Shown: positions 7,763 through 15,347, counted from the stretch's first letter. The stretch is DNA of 19,682 nucleotides from an uncultured Alphaproteobacteria bacterium (GCA_913064995.1 CAJYBL010000011.1:1-19682), one strand, 5' to 3'. The notes: generated by a model from the sequence alone, not told the origin. Made by a program: numbers and translations.

Positions 7763-9573
7763 TGGCTGAGGACGCTTTCCTTGGCATAACCCATTCGACA
7801 AGCGGCGCCCGTTGGATCGGGGCGTCAACGCAATTATCTGGGCCGAATAAGGACCGGGTTGCCGCCGCCTTGATGGATGTTTTTGACGATCTACCCATTC
7901 CCTTGGCACGCATCATGGCTGGTATTGGCTTAACGGCCGAAACTGCACCGCATTACGTTGATCCGAAAATCCGCGATTTACTGCCCAACCCGTCAAGATT
8001 CAAAGATCTGGACAAGGCGGCCAAGCGACTAGCCGATGCGGTTATGAGCAAAACCCCAATTGGTGTTCTTGGTGATTATGATGTTGATGGTGCAGCGGCG
8101 GCGGCGCTGCTGATTTCGGTGATGCGCGATCTTGATGTGGCTTGTGATGTCCATATTCCTGACCGCTTTACCGAGGGCTATGGCCCGAATACGGCCGCTT
8201 TGCTTGCCTTAAAGGAAAAAGGCGCACAGCTATTGGTGACGGTCGATTGCGGCATCACGGCGCATGCGCCATTGGCGGCAGTGGCCGAAATAGGGCTTGA
8301 TGTCATTGTGATCGACCATCATATCGCCGGCCCTGAATTGCCGCGCGCACAATCGGTGGTGAATCCCAACCGGCTAGATGAAGATGGGCAATATGGCTAT
8401 CTTTGTGCCGCGGGTGTTGTTTTTATCGTGCTTGTTGGCATGGTTCGCGAATTGCGTGAACGCGGCCATTTTGCCGAAGGCCGCACCCCGCCTGATTTGA
8501 TGGGCTATCTTGATATTGTTGCGCTGGCCACTGTTTGTGATGTGGTGCCGCTGGTTGGATTAAACCGTGCTTTTGTCCGCCAAGGGCTAAAGGTGATGGC
8601 CGAACGTCGTCATCCCGGGCTGACCAAGCTTGCCGATGTTGCCGGCATGAACGCAGCACCTAATGTTTATGCGTTTGGCTTTTTGCTTGGCCCGCGAATC
8701 AATGCCGCTGGCCGGATTGGCGGATCTGGCCTTGGGGTAAAGCTGCTTGCCTGCAATAATAGTGACGAGGCGGCTGGTCTGGCGCTTCGGCTTGATGAAA
8801 TGAACCGCGAGCGCAAGCAGATTGAAGAAGGCATCCGCATTGCCGCCATTGATCGGGCTGCCGAAATAAACCATCCAGTTTTGATCATGCATGACCCATC
8901 TTGGCATGAAGGCGTGATTGGCATTGTTGCGGGCAGGGTTCGCGAACGTTTTGGCAAGCCTGCTTTGGTGATTGCCATGAATGATGATGGCATTGGCAAA
9001 GGATCGGGGCGCAGCATCGCTGGTTTTCGGCTTGGCAACGCCATTATCGCCGCGCATCAGGCCGGAATTCTAGAAGGTGGTGGCGGGCATGATATGGCCG
9101 CAGGCTTTACCGTCAGGGCTGATAAAATTGACGAGCTACAGCAATTTCTGAATGACCGGCTGATGGCTGATCTAAATGGGGTGATCCCGCAAACACTGCA
9201 TAAAGCCAGTGGTTTGTTAAGCGTTGCTGGATGCAGGCCTGATCTTGCCGACTGGCTTGACCGGCTTGGCCCGTTTGGCAGCGGCAATCCTGAGCCGCGA
9301 TTTGTCATTCCCGATTGCCGGATCAAATCGGCAAAATTTGTTGGTGAGGTGGGGGCGCATTTATCCTGCCGGTTGGATGATGGCAGCGGCACCTTAAATG
9401 CAATTGCGTTTCAGGCAGGCGGTACGCCGCTTGGGCAGGCAGTAGCCGATGCCCGCGATGGCCACTATTTGCATATTCTTGGTCGGGTGCGGCGCGACCG
9501 GTTTCGTGGCGGCAATGCCATGCAGTTTGAAATTGATGATGTCGCCGTTCCACCATTGGCATTTGCACGCTAA
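7762..9573 (+). CDS. recJ: Single-stranded-DNA-specific exonuclease RecJ
   Basis: The 603-residue protein shows the DHH phosphoesterase motifs in order: GVLGDYDVDG (101-110), VTVDCGITAH (159-168), VIDHH (183-187) and LATVCDVVPL, then GPRINAAGRI. The DHHA1 part follows with HEGVIGIVAGRVRERFGKPA, GSGRSIAGF and GGGGHDMAAGF near residue 440-450, and then a C-terminal OB-fold-like segment. The conserved Asp and His residues bind Mn/Mg for 5'-3' digestion of single-stranded DNA in recombination and mismatch repair. The length is usual. Translation is probably coupled to hom: GGAGGGG precedes the ATG, whose A is the last base of the hom stop codon. In many alphaproteobacteria glpX lies between hom and recJ; it is absent here. 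Confidence 0.96.
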   Translation: MAEDAFLGITHSTSGARWIGASTQLSGPNKDRVAAALMDVFDDLPIPLARIMAGIGLTAETAPHYVDPKIRDLLPNPSRFKDLDKAAKRLADAVMSKTPIGVLGDYDVDGAAAAALLISVMRDLDVACDVHIPDRFTEGYGPNTAALLALKEKGAQLLVTVDCGITAHAPLAAVAEIGLDVIVIDHHIAGPELPRAQSVVNPNRLDEDGQYGYLCAAGVVFIVLVGMVRELRERGHFAEGRTPPDLMGYLDIVALATVCDVVPLVGLNRAFVRQGLKVMAERRHPGLTKLADVAGMNAAPNVYAFGFLLGPRINAAGRIGGSGLGVKLLACNNSDEAAGLALRLDEMNRERKQIEEGIRIAAIDRAAEINHPVLIMHDPSWHEGVIGIVAGRVRERFGKPALVIAMNDDGIGKGSGRSIAGFRLGNAIIAAHQAGILEGGGGHDMAAGFTVRADKIDELQQFLNDRLMADLNGVIPQTLHKASGLLSVAGCRPDLADWLDRLGPFGSGNPEPRFVIPDCRIKSAKFVGEVGAHLSCRLDDGSGTLNAIAFQAGGTPLGQAVADARDGHYLHILGRVRRDRFRGGNAMQFEIDDVAVPPLAFAR

Positions 9574-9694
9574 GCCTTGAATTTCACCCCGGTTTTGCCT
9601 GTTTTGCGGAAAAACACAAATTGATGATAAAAGCGGCTTGATTTGGTCGGTGGTTTTGACTAATACAAGCTTCATTGGCTTTGCTTTTAATGAT

Positions 9695-9770
<76 letters not shown>

Positions 9771-9805
9771 AAGCTTTTTTCCATCATTTTGGATTTTAGT
9801 TCTGA

Positions 9806-9824
9806 TGCGCGTCATTGCGCGTCA
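9806..9824. repeat. Two 9-bp direct repeats one helical turn apart
   Basis: TGCGCGTCA occurs at 9806-9814 and again at 9816-9824, a 10-base period, and the pair is bracketed by CTGA (9802-9805) and TCAG (9826-9829). It lies in the 177-base gap after tRNA-Glu and upstream of the zinc-ribbon gene, where tandem binding sites for a regulator would be plausible. No known operator is recognised. Confidence 0.45.
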
Positions 9825-9947
9825 ATCAGGCTGCTATTTGTCTTGGCTTTGGCAAGGCAGGTACTGTTTGGCTGGGTTCGGTCTTGCATCGATTGACATT
9901 TTGCGGAATGATCTGAGCTTACGCCGCTTGCACCAATCAAGAGCCGA

Positions 9948-10157
9948 ATGACCGATTTGTCCCAGATAAAACAGCCCCCGATAAAATATCAATCGCCAGA
10001 CTCCGCTGACGCCAAGCCAAGGCCGATCTTGCAGCCGCAATGCCCATCTTGCGGGCGGCCTGAAAATATTGTGTGGGTTCATGGTCATGGGCAATGTGCG
10101 CATTGCCACATGAATGTTATGCCATGCTGTGACGGCGAAACCTGCGAGGCACCATAG
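9948..10157 (+). CDS. Small Cys-rich zinc-ribbon protein of unknown function
   Basis: The 69-residue product has a disordered Pro/Lys-rich first 30 residues and then a compact metal-binding block: CPSCG (32-36), VWVHGHGQCAHC (42-53), and CC..C near the end (60, 61, 66), with His 45, 47 and 54. Paired Cys-x-x-Cys knuckles about 15 residues apart are typical of zinc ribbons; the extra CCxxxxC cluster is unusual. The motif density makes a chance open frame unlikely, although a longer open frame exists on the opposite strand (9834-10205) with no motifs. The ribosome binding site is weak (AAGAG). Function unknown; a role in RNA or protein binding or metal handling would be a guess. Confidence 0.7.
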   Translation: MTDLSQIKQPPIKYQSPDSADAKPRPILQPQCPSCGRPENIVWVHGHGQCAHCHMNVMPCCDGETCEAP

Positions 10158-10211
10158 GCGTGTTTCGCCACACAGGCCGGTTTTAGCCACAGCCATCCTC
10201 GACAAACTGGC

Positions 10212-10255
10212 TTAGCGGCTAATTGATCCTTGCCATCATTGGCAGAACCGCCTAA
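10212..10255 (+). promoter_or_regulatory. Two-tier hairpin before the 32-residue membrane peptide
   Basis: TTAGCGG (10212-10218) can pair with CCGCCTAA (10248-10255) with one bulge, and inside it TGCCA (10231-10235) pairs with TGGCA (10240-10244) around TCAT. No T-run follows, so it is more likely a leader structure than a classical terminator. Assigned from pairing alone. Confidence 0.3.
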
Positions 10256-10290
10256 TAAACGACCATTATTTTGATTGGGAGATCATAACC

Positions 10291-10389
10291 ATGAATGCGA
10301 ATATTGGTGTTTTACTCGTTATCGGCTTTCCGCTTGCACTTCTTGCCTGTCTTTGGGTGTTTGACAAGGTTTCAGTCAGGCCTGAATAA
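10291..10389 (+). CDS. 32-residue single-helix membrane peptide
   Basis: An ATG with GGGAG about 9 bases upstream opens a 32-codon frame ending in TAA at 10387-10389. The peptide is a short polar start (MNAN), one strongly hydrophobic stretch (residues about 5-24, IGVLLVIGFPLALLACLWVF in composition) and a charged end (DKVSVRPE). The layout resembles small accessory subunits of membrane complexes, but I do not recognise a family. It is not obviously in an operon: the zinc-ribbon gene ends 133 bases upstream and the next gene converges from the other strand. Confidence 0.6.
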   Translation: MNANIGVLLVIGFPLALLACLWVFDKVSVRPE

Positions 10390-10428
10390 GCCCTTATTTT
10401 GCCTGTGCCTTTGTTTAAGAGCGCGTCG

Positions 10429-10839
10429 CTATGATTGGTCGAGCGCCTGCATGGCAGCATAAAATGCCAAAAGAACGCATTTGTGCCGGTTCCGGATATC
10501 ACGCACCGGCTCAAATTTTGCCATTTCTTCACTCGGAGCTTGGTCTTGCTCTTTGCCGATCCATGCGGCGAATTGCGCTGTCATCTGGCGGGCTGTGTTT
10601 TGCTGCAGGCCCTCGAATTGCGCCACAACTAGACCAGCGCCAGCCTCGCATAAAGCGCAGCCTCGAACCTCGATCCCAATATTATTGATGGCGTCGTCTT
10701 TCAGTGCAAAGGATATATCTACCCTATCACCGCAGGTTGGATTATCACAGCTGGCTTGAAACGGGGCGTTTATGTCTAGCTCGTGCGTGCGGGATTGTTT
10801 GGCTAGCTCTAGAATCTGTTTCTGATAAAGCGCATCCAA
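10429..10839 (-). CDS. IscU/SufU-like iron-sulfur cluster scaffold protein
   Basis: The 136-residue protein has the scaffold family layout: N-terminal helix, CDNPTCGD with Cys36 and Asp38, CALCEAG with Cys61 and Cys64, and a late Cys121 in the RNRHKC motif. Cys-Gly-Asp, Cys-Ala-x-Cys and the last Cys correspond to the cluster/zinc ligands of SufU and IscU. It would assemble or pass on Fe-S clusters in the cytosol. No sulfurase or other isc/suf gene is next to it. The frame starts with TTG at 10839; no ATG lies in a reasonable place, and a purine-rich GGCGGGAA lies about 10 bases upstream. It follows a small membrane-protein gene after 28 bases on the same strand. Confidence 0.85.
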   Translation of the reverse strand: MDALYQKQILELAKQSRTHELDINAPFQASCDNPTCGDRVDISFALKDDAINNIGIEVRGCALCEAGAGLVVAQFEGLQQNTARQMTAQFAAWIGKEQDQAPSEEMAKFEPVRDIRNRHKCVLLAFYAAMQALDQS

Positions 10840-10867
10840 GAATTTGGTTCCCGCCTGAGTGAGTAAG

Positions 10868-11005
10868 TTATCCGGCGCTTTTGATTAGCATAAACAAAGC
10901 CACGGCTGAAACAGCATAGGCGGCGATCATTAACCAATGAGGTGATGTGTAGACATTTTCTTCAGGAACATGGGCTGGACGCTGTTTGTTTGTTGATGAA
11001 GCCAT
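10868..11005 (-). CDS. 45-residue single-helix membrane protein
   Basis: The frame runs from ATG 11003-11005 to TAA 10868-10870 and gives a polar N-terminus (MASSTNKQRPAHVPEENVY) and one C-terminal hydrophobic helix (about residues 27-42) ending in KSAG. GGGGAT lies about 7 bases before the start. An in-frame upstream start at 11095 would add 30 residues without membrane or motif features, so the shorter form is preferred. It sits 28 bases upstream of the scaffold gene and is likely transcribed with it. No family recognised. Confidence 0.6.
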   Translation of the reverse strand: MASSTNKQRPAHVPEENVYTSPHWLMIAAYAVSAVALFMLIKSAG

Positions 11006-11139
11006 TGGTTTATCCCCAAAATTCGTTTCAAAGCAAAATATAAGAGTCGGATTCATAGCCTGAGGCCTTGTCAAAAACAAGCCATTTGCCAACAATTTTT
11101 GGAAAAGACATCACTGCCTAAAATCAAAAATACATGTGA

Positions 11140-11168
11140 TTGAAACGATATAGTCACCGAAATAGCAT
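11140..11168 (+). promoter_or_regulatory. Candidate promoter of the Mrp antiporter operon
   Basis: TTGAAA (11140-11145) and TAGCAT (11163-11168) are 17 bases apart, 67 bases before mnhE. A second possible pair, TTGAAG (11168-11173) with TAATGT (11191-11196), also has 17-base spacing. Both are imperfect. The remainder of the gap 11006-11235 is AT-rich and shows nothing else I can name. Confidence 0.35.
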
Positions 11169-11235
11169 TGAAGCCGTAAAAAAAGCCATCTAATGTAGTC
11201 ATCAAATATACACGATACAGAGTTTTTGATTTCAG

Positions 11236-11745
11236 ATGCGTTTCCTGATCTTGTTTACGACCTTGATGGCTGGCTGGTTGCTGATGTCAGGCATTTATAA
11301 TGGCCTGCTAATTGGGTTTGGTATTATCAGTTGTTTGCTTTGCACATGGCTCAGCCTTCGCATTGGCGCGACTGATCGCGAAGGCCTGCCGACGCATCTT
11401 TTTGCGCGGTTGCCAGCCTATTTGGTTTGGCTGATTGGTGAGATTGTTTTATCCAACATTGCAACAGCCAAAATCATTCTTCGCGGAGAATCTGATCCTG
11501 AAATTTTTGAAGTCCCCGCCAATCAGGCGACCGCGGCCGGCCTTGCCAATTATGCCAATTCGATCACCTTGACCCCGGGCACCGTCACCGTTGATATTGA
11601 CGAAGCCAAAACAGGCTCAAGCCGGTTTTTGGTTCATGCGCTTCATCCGCAATTTGGGGATGATGTGAGAAGTGGCGATATGGATGAACGCAATTGCGCA
11701 CTTGAAGGGGGCATATCAGGACGTTTGGGAAAATCTGGCAAATGA
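11236..11745 (+). CDS. mnhE: Mrp-type Na+/H+ antiporter subunit E
   Basis: The 169-residue protein has two or three N-terminal membrane helices (residues about 3-42 and 55-78) and the cytoplasmic MnhE domain with YANSITLTPGTVTVDID (106-122) and FLVHALHP (131-138), which are family signatures. MnhE is a structural subunit of the multisubunit monovalent cation/proton antiporter in the inner membrane. It opens a run of overlapping genes. The last 15 residues (CALEGGISGRLGKSGK region) are a loose Gly-rich end. Its stop codon overlaps the next start in ATGA. Confidence 0.93.
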   Translation: MRFLILFTTLMAGWLLMSGIYNGLLIGFGIISCLLCTWLSLRIGATDREGLPTHLFARLPAYLVWLIGEIVLSNIATAKIILRGESDPEIFEVPANQATAAGLANYANSITLTPGTVTVDIDEAKTGSSRFLVHALHPQFGDDVRSGDMDERNCALEGGISGRLGKSGK

Positions 11746-12020
11746 TGATGATTGTTGCAATAACCGCCTGTGCGGTTTGCCTTGTGATGGCGCTTGTCCG
11801 TACCGCACTTGGCCCAACGGCGTTTGATCGTGTTCTAGCGGTCAATGCGATTGGTACTTTGGTTATTTTGGGGATCGCCCTTCATGGCTTTATCATGGAG
11901 CGCCCTGAATTTGTCGACATCGCGCTGCTTTATGCCATTTTGAATTTTATCGGCACTTTTGCTGTCCTGAAAATTTTCAGCACCGGATCGCTTGGCGATC
12001 ATTCAACGGGGGCAAAATAA
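11742..12020 (+). CDS. mnhF: Mrp-type Na+/H+ antiporter subunit F
   Basis: A 92-residue protein of three membrane helices with the MnhF signatures LVRTALGPTAFDRVLAVNAIGT (18-40 region) and ERPEFVDIALLYAILNFIGT. It is a small structural subunit between E and G. Three ATG codons stand in a row at 11742, 11745 and 11748; the first overlaps the mnhE stop (ATGA) and is taken. The stop codon shares one base with the mnhG start. Confidence 0.94.
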   Translation: MMMIVAITACAVCLVMALVRTALGPTAFDRVLAVNAIGTLVILGIALHGFIMERPEFVDIALLYAILNFIGTFAVLKIFSTGSLGDHSTGAK

Positions 12021-12397
12021 TGGATATGCTTGTGCTTGCCCTATCTGGACTGTCGATTGTGATTGGCGTGATTGCGCTTTTGATTGGCAGCCTTGGCCTG
12101 ATCAAATTGCCTGACGTCTATTGCCGGATTCATGCGGTTGGCATGATTGATACGGCTGGAGCCAGCTTCATCATCCTTGGCATGATCATTCATCAAGGGT
12201 TTAGCCTTGTCAGCTTTAAACTAGCTTTAATTGGCGTGTTTCTGTTTTTCACCAGCCCGATTGCAACCCATGCGGTGGCACAGGTGGCGCATAAAATGGG
12301 CGTAAAACCGGTTGGGCGGAATTTGGTTAAGGCTACGCCCATGAAGAAAGCAAAACCCCAGAAATCGAATGCCAAAACCGCTAAGGGAAAATCATGA
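12020..12397 (+). CDS. mnhG: Mrp-type Na+/H+ antiporter subunit G with lysine-rich tail
   Basis: Residues 1-90 are a three-helix MnhG domain with the signatures GSLGLIKLPDVYCRIHA (23-39) and FFTSPIATHAVAQVAH (76-91). The last 34 residues (92-125) are a basic, helix-breaking tail holding 10 Lys and 1 Arg in KA, KP and KT steps (for example KKAKPQKSNAKTAKGKS). MnhG proteins usually end soon after the third helix, so the tail is additional. A similar tail is found on the next gene's product. The stop codon overlaps the next start in ATGA. Confidence 0.93.
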   Translation: MDMLVLALSGLSIVIGVIALLIGSLGLIKLPDVYCRIHAVGMIDTAGASFIILGMIIHQGFSLVSFKLALIGVFLFFTSPIATHAVAQVAHKMGVKPVGRNLVKATPMKKAKPQKSNAKTAKGKS

Positions 12398-13026
12398 TGG
12401 TTGGTCTAGTCATTGATATTTTTCTGCTGGCTTTGCTGGTGCTGATCGCGGTGATGGTGGTTCGCACTGGACGCCTTTATGCCGTGATCGTCATGTCAGG
12501 TGCCTATTCGCTGACCTCGGCGGCGATTTTCGTCAATCTGGATGCGGTTGATGTTGCTTTTACCGAGGCGGCGGTTGGCGCTGGCATTTCAACAGTGCTG
12601 TTCCTTGCCGCAATGGCCTATATTCCGGCCGATGAAAAACCAAGCCAGAATCGCAATCTTTTGGCAGGGGTTATTTGTATCGGCGCAGGGGCGTTATTGC
12701 TTTTTGCCGTTATGGATTTGCCATCGCTTGGTGATGCTATGGCACCGGTGCATCAGCATGTTGCCCCGCGCTATCTTGCCGAAAGTGGCAGTGCGCTTCA
12801 CATTCCGAATGTTGTGACAACGGTTTTGGCAAGCTATCGCGGCTTTGACACGCTTGGCGAGACGATTGTTGTCTTTACCGCCGGTCTTGGGGTTTTGATG
12901 TTGCTTGCGGGTGCCACCCGAACAAAACGCGTCAAAACGGATAACCGCAAGGTGGCGGCAAAAACAGCCAAGCCCAAAACAAACAAGCCAAAGTCGGCAA
13001 CCAAGACAGCGAGGACAAAGGCATGA
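12394..13026 (+). CDS. MbhD/MbhE-like (DUF4040) antiporter subunit, the detached C-terminal part of MnhA, with basic tail
   Basis: The 210-residue protein fuses an MbhD-type DUF4040 domain (residues about 1-80; DVAFTEAAVGAGIST at 53-67) to an MbhE-type domain (about 88-172; PNVVTTVLASYRGFDTLGET at 138-157). In classical Mrp systems these segments form the C-terminal part of the ~800-residue MnhA; here they are a separate gene between mnhG and mnhB. Residues 176-210 are a Lys/Ala/Thr-rich tail with 10 Lys and 4 Arg in 35 residues, resembling histone-H1-like repeats. It overlaps the genes on both sides by four bases. Either of two adjacent ATG codons could start it. Confidence 0.88.
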   Translation: MMVGLVIDIFLLALLVLIAVMVVRTGRLYAVIVMSGAYSLTSAAIFVNLDAVDVAFTEAAVGAGISTVLFLAAMAYIPADEKPSQNRNLLAGVICIGAGALLLFAVMDLPSLGDAMAPVHQHVAPRYLAESGSALHIPNVVTTVLASYRGFDTLGETIVVFTAGLGVLMLLAGATRTKRVKTDNRKVAAKTAKPKTNKPKSATKTARTKA

Positions 13027-13454
13027 ACCAAAATCCTGTCTTTCGTGTTGTGGCCAAAATCCTGTTTGCCCCAATCATCATGTTTGGCCTTTATGTTCAA
13101 TTCCATGGCGATTTTGGCCCTGGTGGCGGGTTTCAGGCGGGCGTGATCATCGCCGCTGCCTTTATTTTGCATGCGCTTGTCTTTGGCTTGCAAGCTGGGC
13201 GTCAAATCATTTCGGCGCGGGTTAATCTTTGGATGATGGTGCTTGGTGTCACCATCTATGGCGCTGTTGGCATTGTCTCGATGGCCAAGGGTGGCCTGTT
13301 TTTGGATTATACCGCGCTAACCGGATCGGTTGGTTCGGGTCAGCATATTGGCATTTTGGTTGTCGAATTTGGCGTTGGCTTGACGGTGACAAGTGTCATG
13401 CTGGCATTGTTTCATGCCTTTGCCGGTTTTGTTGAGGATCGCGCCAATGATTGA
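13023..13454 (+). CDS. mnhB: Mrp-type Na+/H+ antiporter subunit B
   Basis: A 143-residue, four-helix protein with the MnhB signatures FGLYVQFHGDFGPGGGFQAG (19-38) and GVGLTVTSVMLALFHAF near the end. MnhB is part of the membrane core next to MnhA/MbhD in antiporters and respiratory complexes. The start overlaps the previous stop in ATGA, and the last eight bases overlap the mnhC start. Confidence 0.94.
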   Translation: MNQNPVFRVVAKILFAPIIMFGLYVQFHGDFGPGGGFQAGVIIAAAFILHALVFGLQAGRQIISARVNLWMMVLGVTIYGAVGIVSMAKGGLFLDYTALTGSVGSGQHIGILVVEFGVGLTVTSVMLALFHAFAGFVEDRAND

Positions 13455-13851
13455 GCAACTCGCAGGAAGCTGGAACTATATTATTGTTGTCATTTTGATG
13501 ATGACAGGGCTTTTCATGGTGATTGCCAGGGCGAATCTGGTAAAAAAGATGATCGGATTGTCAATTTTTCAGACCTCGGTTTTTATCTTCTATATTTCGC
13601 TTGGCAAGATGGCGGGCGGTACGGCACCGATTCTTGATGGCAATCCCGACACGCTTTATTCAAACCCATTGCCGCATGTTTTGATTCTGACAGCGATTGT
13701 TGTCGGAGTGGCTACAACGGCGCTTGGCTTGGCCTTGATTCTGCGGATTAACGAAGCCTTTGGCAGTGTCGAAGAAGATGAAATTATTGCCGCCAAAGCT
13801 AGCCAATCACTGGCTCGTCCGAAACGTCCGACAAGTGAGGCAGCAGAATGA
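13447..13851 (+). CDS. mnhC: Mrp-type Na+/H+ antiporter subunit C (NuoK-like)
   Basis: A 134-residue NuoK-like protein with three helices; GLFMVIARANLVKKMIGLSI (residues 21-40) and the PLPHVLILTAIVVGVATTALGLAL segment (about 76-99) are typical of MnhC. The frame is open from 13393, but ATG 13447 gives the family start (MIEQL) and overlaps mnhB by eight bases, consistent with the spacing in this operon. A charged tail of about 25 residues (EEDEIIAAKASQ, then RPKRP) follows the last helix. Confidence 0.94.
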   Translation: MIEQLAGSWNYIIVVILMMTGLFMVIARANLVKKMIGLSIFQTSVFIFYISLGKMAGGTAPILDGNPDTLYSNPLPHVLILTAIVVGVATTALGLALILRINEAFGSVEEDEIIAAKASQSLARPKRPTSEAAE

Positions 13852-15347
13852 TGGGCGCCGCTATTTTGACTAATTTACCAGCATTGCTTGTCGTGGTTCC
13901 GTTGCTTTTGGCACCATTTAGTGCGGTTTTGCCGATTGCCGGTTTGGCATGGGTTTTGGCGCTTGTTGGAACCGGCATCTCATTTCTTGCCGCCTTGATG
14001 CTTCAATCCGTGACCGAAAATGGCGTTCGCATTAGCTATCATCTTGGCAATTGGGAACCACCTTGGGGCATTGAATTTGTCGTTGATTCAGCTTCCAGCC
14101 TTACATTGGTGGTGATGTCGGCTCTTGGGTTTCTGGCAACGCTAGCCGCACGGCGTCTTGTTGCCATTGAAATTGCCGATAAGGACAGCGGTAAATTCTA
14201 TGCGGCATGGCTTCTTGTCGTTGGTGGGCTTTTTGGCCTTGTGATGACAGCTGATGCATTCAATTTGTTTGTTTTCCTTGAAATTTCGGCCTTGGCTTCG
14301 GTCATTCTGATTGGCACGGGGGCGGGTACTGACCGTCGGGCGCTTGTTGCTGGCTATCACTATCTTGTCATTGGCGCGGTTGGCGCGACCTTTTATGTGA
14401 TTGGTGTCGGTTTTGTTTATGCCATCACTGGCACATTGAATATGGGCGATATGGCAAGCCGCCTGCCTGATGCCGCTGGCGGGGCCGCGCTTTATGTCGG
14501 TTTTGGCTTTATGGTTGCAGGTATGCTGGTCAAGGCGGCGATTTTCCCAGTCCATATATGGTTGCCCGCGGCCTATGGCTATGCGCCATCGGCAGTATCA
14601 ACCTTGTTGGCGGCGATTGCTACCAAGGCAGCTCTCTATGTTTTGGCGCGGATCTTTTTCACCATTTTTGGCGGAACGCCCGACATTGTTGATATCGCCT
14701 TGTCGAATATCATTGTGCCTTTGGCAGTTGGCGGCATTTTCGTTGGCACTATCATGGCTATTTACGAGGCCGACATCAAAAAGATGTTTGCCCATTCTTC
14801 GGTGGCGCAAATTGGCTATATCGCGCTTGGGCTTGCTCTGGCGACACCAGCAGGAATCAGCGCCGGATTTATCCATATCGGCAATCATGCGCTAATCAAA
14901 GGCGGCATATTTATGGCGATTGGCGGTTTTGTCGCTGCTCTTGGAGCGCGTGCCAGCCTTGAAACCATCACCGGTATCGGGAGGCGGATGCCAATAACGG
15001 CAACGGCCTTCTTGATTTGCGGCCTTAGCCTTGCTGGTTTGCCGCTGACCGCTGGTTTTATTTCAAAGCTGTATCTGGTGCGTGCCATTCTTGAGACCGA
15101 TTCATATGCCATTCTGGCGCTTGTTCTGATCAGCAGCGCCTTGTCGGTTGTTTATCTTTGGAAAGTGATGGAAGTCATGTGGATGCAGCCTGCACCGGCA
15201 CGATCACCAAAACTGATTGAAAACCCTGCGATCTATTTGCCGCTTTGGATGGTTGCTCTTGGCAATATCTGGTTTGGCATTGACGCTAGCTGGATTGTTG
15301 GCGCGGCGCGTCTTGCCGCCACAGCATTGTTGGGGGGTGGGGCATGA
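13848..15347 (+). CDS. mnhD: Mrp-type Na+/H+ antiporter subunit D (first of three)
   Basis: The 499-residue, roughly 14-helix protein belongs to the NuoL/M/N-MrpA/D proton-channel family. Key residues seen: Glu145 in FVFLEISAL, Lys229 and His236 in LVKAAIFPVHIWLP, Lys260 in ATKAALYVLAR, then DIKKMFAHSSVAQIGYI, HIGNHALIKGG and Lys406 in AGFISKLYL. The fifth/seventh-helix Glu-Lys pair and the ATKAALY motif (no His before it) mark it as the D type. It would carry a proton path in the antiporter. It starts in ATGA overlap with mnhC and ends in ATGA overlap with the next gene. Confidence 0.93.
   Translation: MMGAAILTNLPALLVVVPLLLAPFSAVLPIAGLAWVLALVGTGISFLAALMLQSVTENGVRISYHLGNWEPPWGIEFVVDSASSLTLVVMSALGFLATLAARRLVAIEIADKDSGKFYAAWLLVVGGLFGLVMTADAFNLFVFLEISALASVILIGTGAGTDRRALVAGYHYLVIGAVGATFYVIGVGFVYAITGTLNMGDMASRLPDAAGGAALYVGFGFMVAGMLVKAAIFPVHIWLPAAYGYAPSAVSTLLAAIATKAALYVLARIFFTIFGGTPDIVDIALSNIIVPLAVGGIFVGTIMAIYEADIKKMFAHSSVAQIGYIALGLALATPAGISAGFIHIGNHALIKGGIFMAIGGFVAALGARASLETITGIGRRMPITATAFLICGLSLAGLPLTAGFISKLYLVRAILETDSYAILALVLISSALSVVYLWKVMEVMWMQPAPARSPKLIENPAIYLPLWMVALGNIWFGIDASWIVGAARLAATALLGGGA

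Noticed and set aside
7379..7909. 176-residue minus-strand open frame across the hom-recJ boundary
   Set aside because: It is opposite two well-defined genes and is Gln/Arg-rich with no domain, typical of a mirror frame.
9893..9898. TTGACA upstream of the zinc-ribbon gene as a -35 box
   Set aside because: No reasonable -10 sequence at the right distance; chance match likely.
9834..10205. 123-residue minus-strand open frame opposite the zinc-ribbon gene
   Set aside because: It has no recognisable domain, whereas the opposite strand encodes regularly spaced Cys-x-x-Cys knuckles.
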